Positions 24,534-35,589 of a stretch of 64,000 nt of DNA are shown in pieces. The position numbers and the translations under genes were made by a program. Source of the DNA: Ceratodon purpureus (lineage: Eukaryota > Streptophyta > Bryopsida > Pseudoditrichales > Ditrichaceae); contig CM026426.1 of assembly GCA_014871385.1 (NCBI GenBank), forward strand, positions 15,286,517 to 15,350,516, in the 5' to 3' direction. The notes below the pieces were generated by a model. That model worked only from the letters and a program-made list of their open reading frames with translations, was not told where the DNA came from and did no database searches. The number at the start of each line of letters is the position of its first letter. The stretch's first letter is position 1.

Positions 24534-24950
24534 TCATACTTGGTAAAGATCTTCATAAATCTCTTCATCGACATCGTCGGTCCGACGTCCGCCGAGACTG
24601 TGTGAGCCATACTCATGTTCAGAAGATCCTTCCATGTTCAGTCTCTTGCGAGCACCTCCTCCACGGAGGTGCAAACCCTCCTCTTCTCCCCGCCGTTCAT
24701 CATGCTCATCCTCTTCTTCCTCTTCTACCTCCTCTCGCTCTTCTTCCTCCTCATCGTCGAAAAGCTCAATCGGACGTTTTTCCCGGGAAGTGGCACCCCT
24801 CTTCGATTTCTCCCTCATTGTCAGAGCCTCCATAGCAGGTACAGTTATGGCGAGCGTTTTCGCACTTTCGAGAATATCACTCGCCGTTTTCGTCGCTTTC
24901 TCCACTTCATTCTCGTTGAACACGATTTCGAGGACTTGCGCGCCTCTTGT
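24534..24950 (-). CDS. C-terminal acidic exon of the large minus-strand gene
   Basis: Acceptor TTGTTACAG (24951-24959), phase 0 with the donor at 25373/25372. It reads TRGAQVLEIVFNENEVEKATK, then a long Glu/Asp block (EEEEEREEVEEEEEDE) and ends DLYQV at TGA. The acidic tail suggests a nuclear or chromatin-associated protein; nothing more can be said. Confidence 0.6.
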   Translation of the reverse strand, partial: TRGAQVLEIVFNENEVEKATKTASDILESAKTLAITVPAMEALTMREKSKRGATSREKRPIELFDDEEEEEREEVEEEEEDEHDERRGEEEGLHLRGGGARKRLNMEGSSEHEYGSHSLGGRRTDDVDEEIYEDLYQV

Positions 24951-25061
24951 CTGTAACAACAGAAAGTAAGGTGGAAGAGTGAATACGAGAAGCCCGTAGG
25001 TGATAAAATTACGACAATAAATGGAATAAGACATTGAAAGCAGAAAAGATTTGGGGAACGA

Positions 25062-25365
25062 GATCGTAGGATCCTACGATCCTCATACTGCTCAATGTGA
25101 AACGGCACGGAACTTGGAGATCGTAGGATCCTACGATCTCCCAAAGCATGATCGTTGAAGGGCAAAACTCATTCAGAGATCGTAGGATCCTACGATCATT
25201 CGAACGCTAACTTGAATTTCTAATTTGCTTTAATCACTGAATATAGTTATTGTCGTGGGATCCTACGATCCCAACTAGGTAGGGGATGATGTAACTATAA
25301 TTAAAAGAGGAGAATATGACAAGCAGAACGGGTTGCAGGGGATGAGATCGTAGGATCCTACGATC
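25062..25365. repeat. Palindrome-A array, 5 copies
   Basis: Copies at 25062, 25119, 25178, 25251 and 25346 (spacing 57, 59, 73, 95) fill the intron 24951-25372. The first three are exact 20-bp palindromes; 25251 has changes in one arm. Confidence 0.9.
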
Positions 25366-25372
25366 CTCTTAC

Positions 25373-26880
25373 CAGGCCAATCCAAGTGATCGAAGGACCG
25401 CCTCCAATGTTGACCTGAATGTTGTTAGGTGCTCCTAGGGTGCCAAGAATGTGTGTAACTGCATCGATGTTGAAGTTAGCATAACCATCTTGTGCCCATT
25501 GTGCCGAGGGATCCTTGAAATCAGCTGTAGATACAACCTGGTAGAAGGGCATGTCTGTACCGTAAGCTTGTTGGAAGCAAATCAAATCAGGCGTCCTCTG
25601 ATCGAAGTCGTTTCTATAAACAGAATTGAAGTACAGGGGGAGTGTAGGTTCAGGGGTCGTCCGAGTGATAAATCCCTCTTTTCCCTGTGTAATATAAAGA
25701 GTCGGGGTATGGAGCCACGGCCGAATTTGATTGACCCGGGAGCCTCTCTCCTCTGTAGCGTTGGCAACGTCAACCAGTCCTGCCCGATCGGTGATGAAGA
25801 CCCCCGAATAATTTGCCCTCCTAAACTGCACTTTATCGTGGATCTCCATTGCCCGAAGAGAACGCACCACCTGATCCATGCTTGAGAAGTCAGGCGCCCC
25901 CTTCTCGATTCGGTTCAAGAAGCAGAAGACTATGGTAATCCGTGCATTCGCCTTCATCCAGGAAACAATATCGCCATTTTTTGGATCAAGAATTGTAGCG
26001 AGATCCCCGTTTTTCCTGCTCATTCTGAGGCACTTGTACATCGATGCCACGGACGGTCCTGACGTTGCAGCCACGTCCTCAACCCGGTCGCCTTTGTTCT
26101 TTCTCTGGTACTCAAATAACATCCCGAGAAGAGTCGGAAAATCTGATTCCTTGTTGGATGGACACAATGCCGAAGACCGCATCCTAAAAAAACGCTCTCC
26201 ATTAACATCCTTGCTTAGCTTCTCGTACCACGTGTCTATGGTGGCCTCGGTTACATTGTACTTCAGCGCCGCGGTATCATACTCTGCATCGGTGTACGAG
26301 TCTGCTCGCATTGTCTTACACCTTAGTTCCTTTTTTTCGAAGTAGTGCATGAACTCATTCTTGATAAGCCTGCGCTTCTTCTCCAAATGACACGCCTCAT
26401 TCAGGCCCGGAAGAACGGGTTGTTTCTTGGTGGACTTTGTGGACTTCACAGACACCTTCTTCTATAACACCAGCTCCGTAACCTTCGTGATGTCAATATC
26501 TCGCATGGAATAAAGCGGCATTAAGTCAGTCTGCTTCAGTGCTCACATCTGGTATCTCTTCTGCTTCAGGCGCTCCTTCTTGCTACTTCCTATCCCTCCG
26601 TCCCCGTCGTTGTTATCGTCCTCATCCACACCTGCGACGAAGGTGGAATACTGTCCAAACGCATCAGGAAGCAAACCATTTACCCAATTGGCTTGAATAC
26701 CACACCACTTTCTGTAAATCTGCTCATCTACAAAGAGCAGCGGATATTTCGGTATGCCAGTGTTGCCATCTTCAATAGACTTGGAGTCGGAGTTGGAGAA
26801 CAGAGCGGGCAGTTTGTCGGACCAACTCTGCGTTGCATCCAAATAATCATTCAGAACATCGAATGCACAGATTGATGTTA
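25373..26880 (-). CDS. Central exon of the large minus-strand gene (one TAG, one TGA in frame)
   Basis: The frame begins near AFDVLNDYLDATQSW (about 26880) and runs to the donor GGCCTG|GTAAGA at 25373. TGA interrupts at 26545-26543 and TAG at 26464-26462 (VTELVL-stop-KKVSVKS), with protein-like sequence on both sides and no shift. A helix-turn-helix-like stretch (ALKYNVTEATIDTWYEKL) and conserved-looking blocks (GMLFEYQRKNKGD, FCFLNRIEKGAPD) are visible, but I recognise no family. The upstream splice junction could not be fixed because the array at 26894-27091 abuts it. It may be two genes if the TGA is a true stop. Confidence 0.55.
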
Positions 26881-26893
26881 AATGTGTAGTTGA

Positions 26894-27091
26894 GGTCGTG
26901 GGATCCTACGATCTCCAAGTTCAGTGGCGCTTCATATATCAGCATTCCGAGGATCGTAGGATCCTACGATCCTTCACAGAGCCCGGAATCGAAGAGTGGA
27001 GCTCTGCACGAGATCGTAGGATCCTACGATCCACCGAATGCTTGTTGGAAACAAACACTGCTGAAATCAGAGATCGTAGGATCTTACGATC
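26894..27091. repeat. Palindrome-A array, 4 copies at 58-60 bp
   Basis: Starts at 26894, 26952, 27012 and 27072. The spacers line up loosely, in order, with spacers of the 28.56-28.93 kb array (TCCAA-TTCA, GGAGCTC, GAATGC-TGG), suggesting both arrays descend from one ancestor while the palindromes stayed nearly identical. Confidence 0.9.
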
Positions 27092-27161
27092 CGGAAGAAT
27101 GTGGACGATACATTTAACATCTCGGAATCATTAACAAAACTGTAATGCAATGTTGGCATAC

Positions 27162-28515
27162 CTTGAATGCGTGTGAGTGCGCAAGACCCGTTAATGATGG
27201 AGCTGGCGATCCAGCCTCTCTCCAACTTCTGCGAGCAAGTCCCAGAAGAGTAAGATAGTTCCCCTCTGATCGCACACCGGCAAGGTCTTGATTCAGGACC
27301 CGGGAATAATAAATGAGTAGATTCCACTCCTCTTTTTTGGCCTAGACCACAGTGACGATAAAACTTCGTGCATCTCTCCTATCCTCCTCACTTAGTCCAC
27401 CCTCGGCGATGAGGGCTCTGTGTGCGGCAACACAGTGTTGCCCGCCTATAATGATGAAGTGCGTTCTCTCATTAATGTCACTCCAGGTCGGTTTGTGATC
27501 AAAATACTTGTAAGTCTCCGTAGGCACATCCTTGAAGTCCTCCTTGCGAATTGGCGGTTCCCCCTTAACTGGCATCACATAGAGGTGCTAGAGTGAAGGC
27601 TGAAACGGCATTGCCCGTTTCTGGTCCATCAGCTGATTCACTCGTTTAAGCTCCAAATTCCGATACACAATGCTACCCGCTGGAGCTCGGTGGAGCTTGT
27701 GAATGTCGACTAGCAAGTCGTCCTGACTTCGTTCAGATTTTTTGATGGGCCGCTTCCCAAAGATGTGTAGCTTGGTGAACTCCTTCTCGTAAAGAGCCCT
27801 CACTTGCTGCAGCTCCTTTGCTGATTTCCCGGCCACTGTCTTGCTCGTCATGTTGACCACCTTCGCGAGGGTCATCTCTTCTACCTTAGGGTCAGACTTC
27901 TTGCGCTGAGATGGTTTCTTCGCTGGAGGCTCATCTACTACTCTAAGAGAAGTACTACCCCTCTTCTTTTTCAAGGGCGAGGGCGGAACTTTCTTCTTAC
28001 GTTCCCTATTGTATTTATCACGATTTGCCTTCAGCTCTGTCCAGCATTGCAGAATCCTCTGAACTGGTAAATGAATCTTCGAGATCACGAAGCCATGGTC
28101 TCTCACAGAGTCAGTTAGCTTCGGTATCAGAGCGTCCTTCATAACGATCAGGGCGTATGTGCGACTAAGGTTTACGCTCGCAACATACTCCGAAATTACT
28201 AATACAACTGCCCAATCGTCGAACTTGGCTATTTCCAGTACCTCCAAGTGTTTCGTGGGTAGCTTAAAAGTGTCTCCGCTAGGTGCGCTGTCATCCGTGA
28301 TTGCCGTAACTGGCGCAATCAGAACTCGCTCCGTCTCGGGTTCGAGATGCCAATAAAGACCCCACTCGATAATTTTATGAGCGACAAACCACGGGGTTGG
28401 TTCAAGGTCGACGTTGATAGACATGGGAGGTATCACCAGCGAGTAGGAAACAGCATCCGCCAAAACCATTGGTTGCCAGTCGGGGTTAACGACCTCGACA
28501 TTTTCTAAGTTATCC
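27162..28515 (-). CDS. Large exon with possible ParB/sulfiredoxin-like motif; two in-frame TAGs
   Basis: Acceptor TTTGATGCAG (28516 on), 451 codons, donor TTCAAG|GTATGC at 27162/27161. It joins the 41-nt first exon with a split Lys codon. The N-terminal half is alpha/beta with a basic linker (REPKKKVPPSPLKKKRGS region). Past TAG 27590-27588 (PFQPSL-stop-HLYVM) comes THFIIIGGQHCVAAHRAL, reminiscent of the GG-(Q/E)-(H/R)-x-AA signature of ParB/Srx-fold domains; this is a weak, motif-level resemblance. A second TAG at 27344-27342 (IVTVV-stop-AKKEEWN) is followed by clear protein sequence (LLIYYSRVLNQDL). Gln fits both positions. Confidence 0.6.
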
Positions 28516-28564
28516 CTGCATCAAATAGAACAGAATTATTAGATCTCGTTCATTCCTCATTTGA

Positions 28565-28932
28565 GATCGTAGGATCCTACGATCCCCAGTCTCGTTTGAA
28601 ATTACAACACGTTCGTCTTAGATCGTAGGATCCTACGATCATTCTAATGCGCCGCTCGGAAAACCACTTCCCTTTGAGATCGTAGGATCCTACGATCTTT
28701 CGATGAGCCACAGTCATCTTTCCGTAACCGTTGAGAGATCATAGGATCCTACGATCTCCAACTTCACTTGCGCTTAAGTTTGCTTATTCCAAGGATCGTA
28801 GGATCCTACGATCTCCCAAAGGGTTCCAAATTGAAGGGGGAGCTCGAGAAGAGATCGTAGGATCCTACGACCCTCAGAATGCGCTTGGGAAAAAAACGGT
28901 GCTCAACTCGAAGATCGTAGGATCCTACGATC
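28565..28932. repeat. Palindrome-A array, 7 copies at 56-60 bp
   Basis: Copies start at 28565, 28621, 28678, 28737, 28794, 28853 and 28913 (spacing 56, 57, 59, 57, 59, 60). They lie in the first intron (28516-29168). Most are perfect 20-bp palindromes; 28737 and 28853 each have one change. Spacers of 36-40 nt are unique within the array. It resembles a CRISPR array in geometry only. Confidence 0.95.
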
Positions 28933-29168
28933 TCTCTCAGCTCCAATACTTATTGGGGCATCTAATAAGGATCGTTTTTCTCTGTATGATGTAATCATTA
29001 CTGCCGTACATATAAGGAATTCCAAAATGGAACGATTTTTGAAACATTTCACATCAATAACAATAAAATGTGTCCAATTCTGAATGAATCGTGTCACTGG
29101 TTTATTTGATTCAAACGCATAACACGAACCTCTAATGCATAGAGTTGGAAAATTCAATGAATACTTAC

Positions 29169-29209
29169 TTGTCAAGAGCGTTATGCGTTGCTGTTACTTG
29201 CGAAGACAT
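29169..29209 (-). CDS. First coding exon of the large minus-strand gene
   Basis: ATG at 29209, 13 codons (MSSQVTATHNALD) plus two bases, donor GACAA|GTAAGTAT. A probable 5' UTR acceptor (GTTTACAG) lies just upstream and a further donor (TTTCAG|GTAAAG) near 29455. Confidence 0.6.
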
Positions 29210-30029
29210 ACTGACGTTGCTCAATTTCCAATTCTGTAAACATGAGAGTAGAAAGCAGGATCGTTAAGGCAACCACTGTGATAACCCAAAGTCAATTTTG
29301 CAATAGTGCTGCACCAAAAATAACATCAACGTCGGTCCATTTGCTCGCCATTCACTACCATAAAGAAACCTTCAGCGAAGGCTAAGCTACATAGAAAGGA
29401 TGGAATTGAACGAAAGGGCAGCTTTTGCGGGATAGTGTCGTATCAAGTACTTTACCTGAAATCAAAGCGTCGCACTCTTCCCAAAGGATGCAGCTGTGTA
29501 CCGACGCAACACCATCCACCGATGTTAGACCACGGTCTTCAAATTTTGCACCAAATCGGATTCGAACACCGAGTAACTCTGTATAGGCAGGTTGAGAAGT
29601 AAATGTAAGCTGGATGCAGGAATACATAAGGGAAGAAACTCAAGAAATTGGAGACTAAGACAATGATCGTAGGTCTCGAGACCACAAAAACACCGAGTGG
29701 ATGGGGAACAAATACATCGTAAGAGCATTGCTTACCTGCGTGCAAGTGTAGAAATGGCAGAAATGGCGACAACAAAAGCGCAGGAGATGGCGAAAGCAAA
29801 GGTTTAAGAAGCGGAACACCAAAAGCGACAACGCACGGGACGATCGCGAAAATTCAGCAGCAAAACACATACGCTACGGCTGAAACAGTGAATGCGTAGA
29901 GAACGCGAATGAAACCGAAAGGCAAGTCTCCGAGGAGTCGCGGGAAATCAAGAAACCGGGTTTGGGAAGATGAACGCGTTTGAAATGTCAGAAGCTCTGG
30001 AATAATTAGAATTCTAACTAAGGCGGCTA

Positions 30030-30125
30030 TTCATTGAGTGCTGTCTACTAGTTTGATGTGAATGAAGAGCTGTCTAGTAGTTTGAGAGCTGTCTAGTAGT
30101 TTGAGAGCTGTCTAGAAGTTTGATA
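30030..30125. repeat. Short direct repeat GAGCTGTCTAGTAGTTTGA, about 4-5 copies
   Basis: Copies of (GA)GCTGTCTA(G/C)TAGTTTG occur at intervals of 19-30 bp, upstream of the minus-strand gene and in a likely divergent promoter zone. The function is unknown. Confidence 0.7.
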
Positions 30126-30554
30126 TACAGATTCCAATAATTAATGAAGGTAAATACTACACTGTATATGGTTTACAAAAGCCAGCTTCCACAAATTAAA
30201 GGACCTAAATATCTACGAAGGTTAATATGAATATACATAATTAACAGAATAAGGAAGATATTAATTTATAGCTAGTAAATTAAAAAAAATACCTTTTACA
30301 TAGAAAGATAATTTAATAAATAAACGATGGAAAAACATCAAAACATCGAACTTGGTACGTTTCTAAACAATTACCTCGTATACATGGGTCCGTTCAATGT
30401 ATTTTTATTAAATGCATGAAAAAGGGATTTGTGTTGAATGATTGAAATTATTGAATTATACAATGTGGTCTACTATTTTTCGTAAAATTACGCATTTTAC
30501 TAAAGGATGCATCTAACGGGAGTTCGGAATCTAACAACGGTATTACTATCTATT

Positions 30555-31050
30555 TTTAATATCATGGGTTGCTTTTTAATAAAACAATAAAAGAAAGGTG
30601 AAGGAAAACGAGGATGAAGAAGGGTTTCATAAAAAAAAACTAAAAAAATAAAAGATGAAAAACCTATATATCTTTCTTTTATTTGTGAATTTGTGAAATT
30701 ATAGCATTTGAGAAACTTGAGGAAAATGACCTACACATATCATAATAATCCTATGAAAAATGGAACAATCACTTATATTATATTTATTAAGAGGGTTAAA
30801 AAAATAATGGAGCATCTTCAGGAAGAAACATAACACATGAAGAATAAAATCGAGATGAATAAATCTTCTTCAACGCATCTTCAAGAAGAAGCATTAGACA
30901 TAAAAATACAGAAATCCTGACAATTTAAATAAATCAAGGTAAATAAATATATAAGTGAACATCTCCACAAAGACGCATAATTTGAAAAAAAGCATCACAT
31001 CTTCTGGAAGAAGAATTATGAATCAAATAAATAAATATTAGTAACTAATA
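30555..31050 (-). repeat. Dispersed repeat, copy 2 (inverted relative to 16.0-16.6 kb)
   Basis: The reverse complement matches 16008-16615 block by block. The flanks differ. It is inside the 18.8-kb element whereas copy 1 is outside, so this family moves or spreads independently. Confidence 0.8.
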
Positions 31051-31083
31051 TTTTAAAATATTTAATTAATAAGACAATGTAAT

Positions 31084-31084
<1 letters not shown>

Positions 31085-31135
<51 letters not shown>
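31085..31135. repeat. Poly-T tract of about 51 bases
   Basis: An uninterrupted T run follows GACAATGTAATG. On the minus strand it is poly-A and lies 5' of repeat copy 2. Its exact length is likely to be unreliable in any assembly. Confidence 0.9.
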
Positions 31136-31821
31136 CTAAGTTGTACATTGTGCACAATGTTGATAAATATACTACAACTTTGTTCGAAGTGTTGGACATA
31201 ATTATTAACATAAAATAAATATATGGTTGGTAAATTAAAACAGGACTTCATAATATGTATTAGAAAGATATTAATAGCAAGTTGGTCGTAGACATGTGTT
31301 TACAAGCATGAGATGAGAAATTTGTGTTGAATGTTTGAAACTATTAATTTTACAAATTATGTGGTTTACTGTTTTGTAAATGCATACTAGAGGAGATTTG
31401 TGTCCAATGTTTGAAACTTTTATTTATACAATGTAGTTTACTTTGTTTTTGTATATGCACACTTAATATGCTACAACTTCGAAAAAGTATAAGACATAAT
31501 TATTTAGATAAAATAAATATATGGCTAGTAACTAAAAATGAGAAATGAATATACTACGACACTGTAAAAAAATGAATAAAAAAGGGTAGGGAACAAGAGC
31601 GGAGAAATATGATACAAAATTGTGGCCATGGAGGCACGATCCTGTTTATTATCTAGATAAGAAGGGATTTTTATGTACAATGATTGGAACGTCCAATTTT
31701 TGACGAATATTTAATTGCTAATCATTTTATTTCTATTCTCAGAGAGGACTATTCATTTTGGTATTTTATTTTTCTTAAATTTGAAATTAAAAATACTTCA
31801 GGGCACTTCAGAGTTTAAGGT

Positions 31822-31860
31822 TTCAGGGTTTAGGGTTTAGGGTTTCCAGGGTTCAGGGTT
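31822..31860. repeat. Interstitial telomere-like patch (TTTAGGG)
   Basis: It reads GGGTTTAGGGTTTAGGGTTT with degenerate flanks. It matches the plant-type telomere repeat but is only 2-3 exact units long. It may mark a repaired break or telobox-rich leader. Confidence 0.6.
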
Positions 31861-32454
31861 CATGGATGCCAGTCACTGTTTCACTGAAGGTGGTTTGTCT
31901 AGTCAATTAGATACCCTTCCGAGCACACCTAATTATCATGATACTTTACAAGACGGACAATTTGCTGCGACTTCATGATTGGTACTGAATTACCCTGTGT
32001 TCAGGATGCTCATTGAATGGTCTCATGGCTTAGTAACAATTCCGACTACTCTATTGTTACTACGCTCCTTCAAATGATTACTTGTTCAATCAAAGGGAGT
32101 TGTTCATTTCCTCAGCACCTTGAGAATGATTTCGTCCCTACTCAAGCCCATATGCATACCAGTTCTTGATCTTGATCCAGACCTCATATGCATGAAGAAG
32201 TATTATCTGAGGTATTTCTCCTCTGTGGTTCGACTTCATTTCCTAGACTTGGTTTCTTGTGCCAGTTTATTAGAACTAGTGCACATTCATACTCAGGGCG
32301 TAGCTTTGCTCTTCACTAAAGGCACAAAAGTTGCCAAGACTTGCATTAAACTTAGGTCGCCTCCATTTTAGACATATCGTTATTTGTTTTCATGTATCGA
32401 CGTCATGTTCTCTGGACATTCAGCAACTACACACTGTCCTTAAGCTCCAGCGAA

Positions 32455-33240
32455 GGAGATCATTGATTCAACGGCGTCAATTGCGGGCAATACGGACCGA
32501 GGACGATCTCCAACACAAGTCCGGTTAGTTTCCTCTCCCTTAAATTGCTTGCTTGATCAACTTGATAATTCGTAAGAACTGCTAAATGACGAATCTTGCA
32601 TGGACAGAAGAGTAGTCTTACTTGCTCCCTCGATTCCTGAGTGATTTCCTATAGACCATAGGTTCTTGCACAATTAATGTGTTCCAGCAATTATTGATGC
32701 GCTCGAATGTTCCCGGCGTCTGGATAGGCATTCTTGTATTAATTTTGACAATGTAGATAACATGCATTGCAATGTTAAGTGCATCACAGTCATTCCAATG
32801 GCATTTTCTAATATAATATAGAAGCGGTTCCTGCAGTTAACACGTTCAGCTTCCGCCGTGTTGCATCATCGACTCCGCGGCGTCCACACCGGGAAATACG
32901 GACCCAAATTGACGTGATTCACAGGTATTACACATAGTTTCCCTCTCCACTATATTCTTTGCTTAATTAAGTTGATAAGCCGTAAGAATTGCGACTTCGA
33001 CAAATCTTGCTGGGACAGACTTTTTTGCTTGGAGTCCGGGTTATCGCCTATTTTCCTTACAAAAACAGGTTCTTGCACAAGTAATGACTTCCAGCAAAAA
33101 TTAGCACGCTCAAATCCCTGCGTCTTGCCTAGGATAAGCATTGATATATTTGCGACTCTAGATAACATACTGTATCGCATGTTAAGTGTTTCAGAATCAT
33201 TTCAATAGCAATTTCTAATGCATATTTTTACGTGGTTCTT
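32455..33240. repeat. Diverged tandem duplication of about 390 bp, two copies
   Basis: 32455-32830 and 32840-33240 share, in order, the blocks GGCGTC-AATACGGACC, TTTCC-CTC, CGTAAGAA-TGC, ATCTTGC-GGACAGA, TTCTTGCACAA-TAATG, TAGATAACAT, ATGTTAAGTG-TC and GTGGTTC/GCGGTTC. It lies upstream of the DUF7869 copy 2 gene and may hold non-coding leader exons (GAT or CAG before GGTTAG/GGTATT). Confidence 0.75.
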
Positions 33241-33369
33241 GCGTTTGACGCTATCAACTACCGTAAAACAAACATGCCAGTTAATGTAGAAATCCCGAAA
33301 ATTCAAGAGTCCACTAATTACTCACTGTACGGACGAATATTCATCAAAACGATTCCGGATCACTTGCAG

Positions 33370-33744
33370 GATTGTAGGATCCTACGATCATTCTAATTTT
33401 TGAGAGGACACCAATGGGATCGTAGGATCCTACAATCCAATGAATGTTTTTTGCATCCGTTATCAACATGAGAAGATCGTAGGATCCTACGATACCATTG
33501 GTGGTTTTGCATCCACCAAAGGCTTTACGTGATCGTAGGATCCTACGATCTCTGCGCTGTAGTGTCTTCCATGGTATCAGGAAACAGGTCGTAGGATCCT
33601 ACGATCCATTGCTCAAGGGCATCCGCTAACATAACCTGGGGGTGTCAACCTTACCTTCATCTGCTATCTTAAAGAGGGTCCAAGGTGATAACCGTGATAC
33701 CCAACGTTTTCTCTGTCCGTGGAAGATCGTAGGATCCTACGATC
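33370..33744. repeat. Palindrome-A array, 6 copies
   Basis: Starts at 33370, 33418, 33475, 33531, 33587 and 33725 (spacing 48, 57, 56, 56, 138). It is followed by the acceptor ATACTTACAG (ends near 33824), just before the DUF7869 start codon, so it probably sits in a 5' UTR intron. Confidence 0.9.
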
Positions 33745-33834
33745 TCATCACCACTTCTTCGCTCAAAAAAATCCATTTTCTGCATCATTTATTCTAACAG
33801 AATTGATTTCTTTCATACTTACAGGTGATCAAAT

Positions 33835-35112
33835 ATGTCAACTAGTGTTGGAGAGGGCGATGACTTTATGGATCCCACGTGTAATAACTACGACTCTGAC
33901 ACGGAAGAGCAGCAAGACCCATTCATACCTGGGTTGAATGTATTCATCTGCTATCCTGGCCATGGCATTGTTGGTCATGCCGTTGTCATTGAAGTGAACC
34001 CCATTGGGTCTTGGCTTGGGGTCGATATTGAGAACACAACCCCCGGGATGACCCTCCTTCGTCCCATTGAGATAACTCCGATGGCGCTCTACCTGCCTAA
34101 GCAACCTTTACAGACGGACATCTCCGTCTTGGCCGATGCGCTTGGTAGAACGGTACTTTGGGAGACAAGAAATGTGATCCGAAATACGCGCGATGGAGAA
34201 TCCTCGGACTCCACAAGTTCCCTACCATATGTCCCCCAGGCTGAGTGGGCTGCAAAGGTCGTGAAGCGGTTAAACGACAATAGGGATACCTTGGCCTCTA
34301 GACGAATCAACTGCGTCCGTCCAGAGGATCCGTTCGAGGACCACACCTTGGGAGTGGGATACATTGGAGTTACAGTGCTGGACGTCTTCCTCGGGGATGC
34401 AGGGGAAATCATGAGCCATCGTAGGTGGCCGATAGCGGAATGTGTATTTGAGGGTGGGCATAAGCTTAGCGATTCAGTTGACTATTATACTCTTCATCCT
34501 GACGGTGTAGACACCCAGACGCATCTCGGAGGCCGCCCAAAAGCCCCCTATCGATTTATTCGGCGCAAAAAGCGGATTGACGAGAAACTCGATCTCTATG
34601 CCAAGAAGACTCTTCCCGTAGAAATTCAAGCTCTGTGCTCTCAGCGGTGTTGTTCCAGCGAATGTGTCCGCTTGTTTAGGCCCCAGGATACACTTGTCAT
34701 TCGACAAAAGTACTGGTTGAAGAACTTCGACGCACGCCGGGATTATGCACGGTCTGTGGGTGGCCAGTTCCACTATGTGGGAAGTAATAGGAAGCAGAAG
34801 TACGTCACGTTGAATGGAATGGATGTATGCGCTACGGCATGGTACAAGATCCATAGTATACCAAAATCGACATTTCACGAATACATGAAAGAGTACAAGA
34901 GAGGTGTCGTATCTTCGACGCACGGGAACAAGGATGTCAAACGGCCCCGCCTTGGAACAGTGCAAGCACTTGGGACAGTCACAGCCATCATCAATGAGAC
35001 AACTGATCTTATGCCCAATCAGATGAGAATGATAGCACCTGGCAGGATGGACACACTGAAGTTTCTACCCTCTGGTCACAGTTGGAAAATGATCCAACAA
35101 GACGCCACCCAG
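33835..35112 (+). CDS. DUF7869-type protein, exon 1 (copy 2, intact)
   Basis: ATG at 33835, 426 codons, donor GACGCCACCCAG|GTACTA at 35112/35113. An N-terminal conserved block (IVGHAVVIEVNPIGSWLGVD) resembles a chromo/tudor-like beta region but I do not assign it. Then GVGYIGVTVLDVFLGDAG, THLGGRPKAPYRFIRRKK, a Cys cluster (QRCCSSEC), VTLNGMDVCATAWYK and HGNKDVKRPRLGTVQ. It shares all these blocks with copy 3 at 40.7-41.7 kb and, more distantly, copy 1. This copy has no in-frame stops, making it the best candidate for a functional protein of the 18.8-kb element. Confidence 0.8.
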
Positions 35113-35186
35113 GTACTAACTACGAACAACACGCCTTCTTGTCAATTCAGTGTATCTTTCATGGGACATCTGCTTGAAAATCCTGA

Positions 35187-35471
35187 GGTCGTAGGATCCT
35201 ACGATCCGACGACTTGGAACATCGGTTCACCCGATCTTTAACGGGGTTCACAAATTACTGTAGTGACCTTTTATTATTAGCGATCCATAGTGACCCGCTA
35301 CCAATTACTCTCCTACGTGATCGTAGGATCCTACGATCTCTAAGTCGAAAAGAAATGTTTACACAAAATTGCCATCTACTCTGGGATCGTAGGATCCTAC
35401 GATCTCTAAGTTGGGAGGAAATGTTTACACAAAATTGATGGTGTATTCTGGGATCGTAGGATCCTACGATC
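35187..35471. repeat. Palindrome-A array, 4 copies, inside the DUF7869 intron
   Basis: Starts at 35187, 35319, 35385 and 35452, all within the 477-nt intron 35113-35589. The last three are separated by near-identical sequence (AAATGTTTACACAAAATTG), so here palindrome plus spacer was tandemly duplicated (66-67 bp). Confidence 0.9.
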
Positions 35472-35589
35472 TCTCTAGATTAAACATCTTTAATATTGCA
35501 TTCCTGCTTCATTTCCACATTGCTAATGCTTATGAAGATTACAAGTAGGGTACATTTCTGACTAGCAGATTGTTTGGATTGATATGCAG

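Noticed and set aside
26890..27134. Frames with repeated RRILRS or GSYDP motifs
   Set aside because: Translations of the DNA palindrome read through in different frames, not real protein repeats.
28565..28932. True CRISPR array
   Set aside because: Geometry is similar, but the host is eukaryotic, the repeat is a full palindrome, the copies sit in an intron and spacers are diverged relatives of those in other arrays. No cas genes are present.
31822..31860. A true telomere or chromosome end
   Set aside because: Only two to three exact TTTAGGG units, flanked by normal sequence on both sides.
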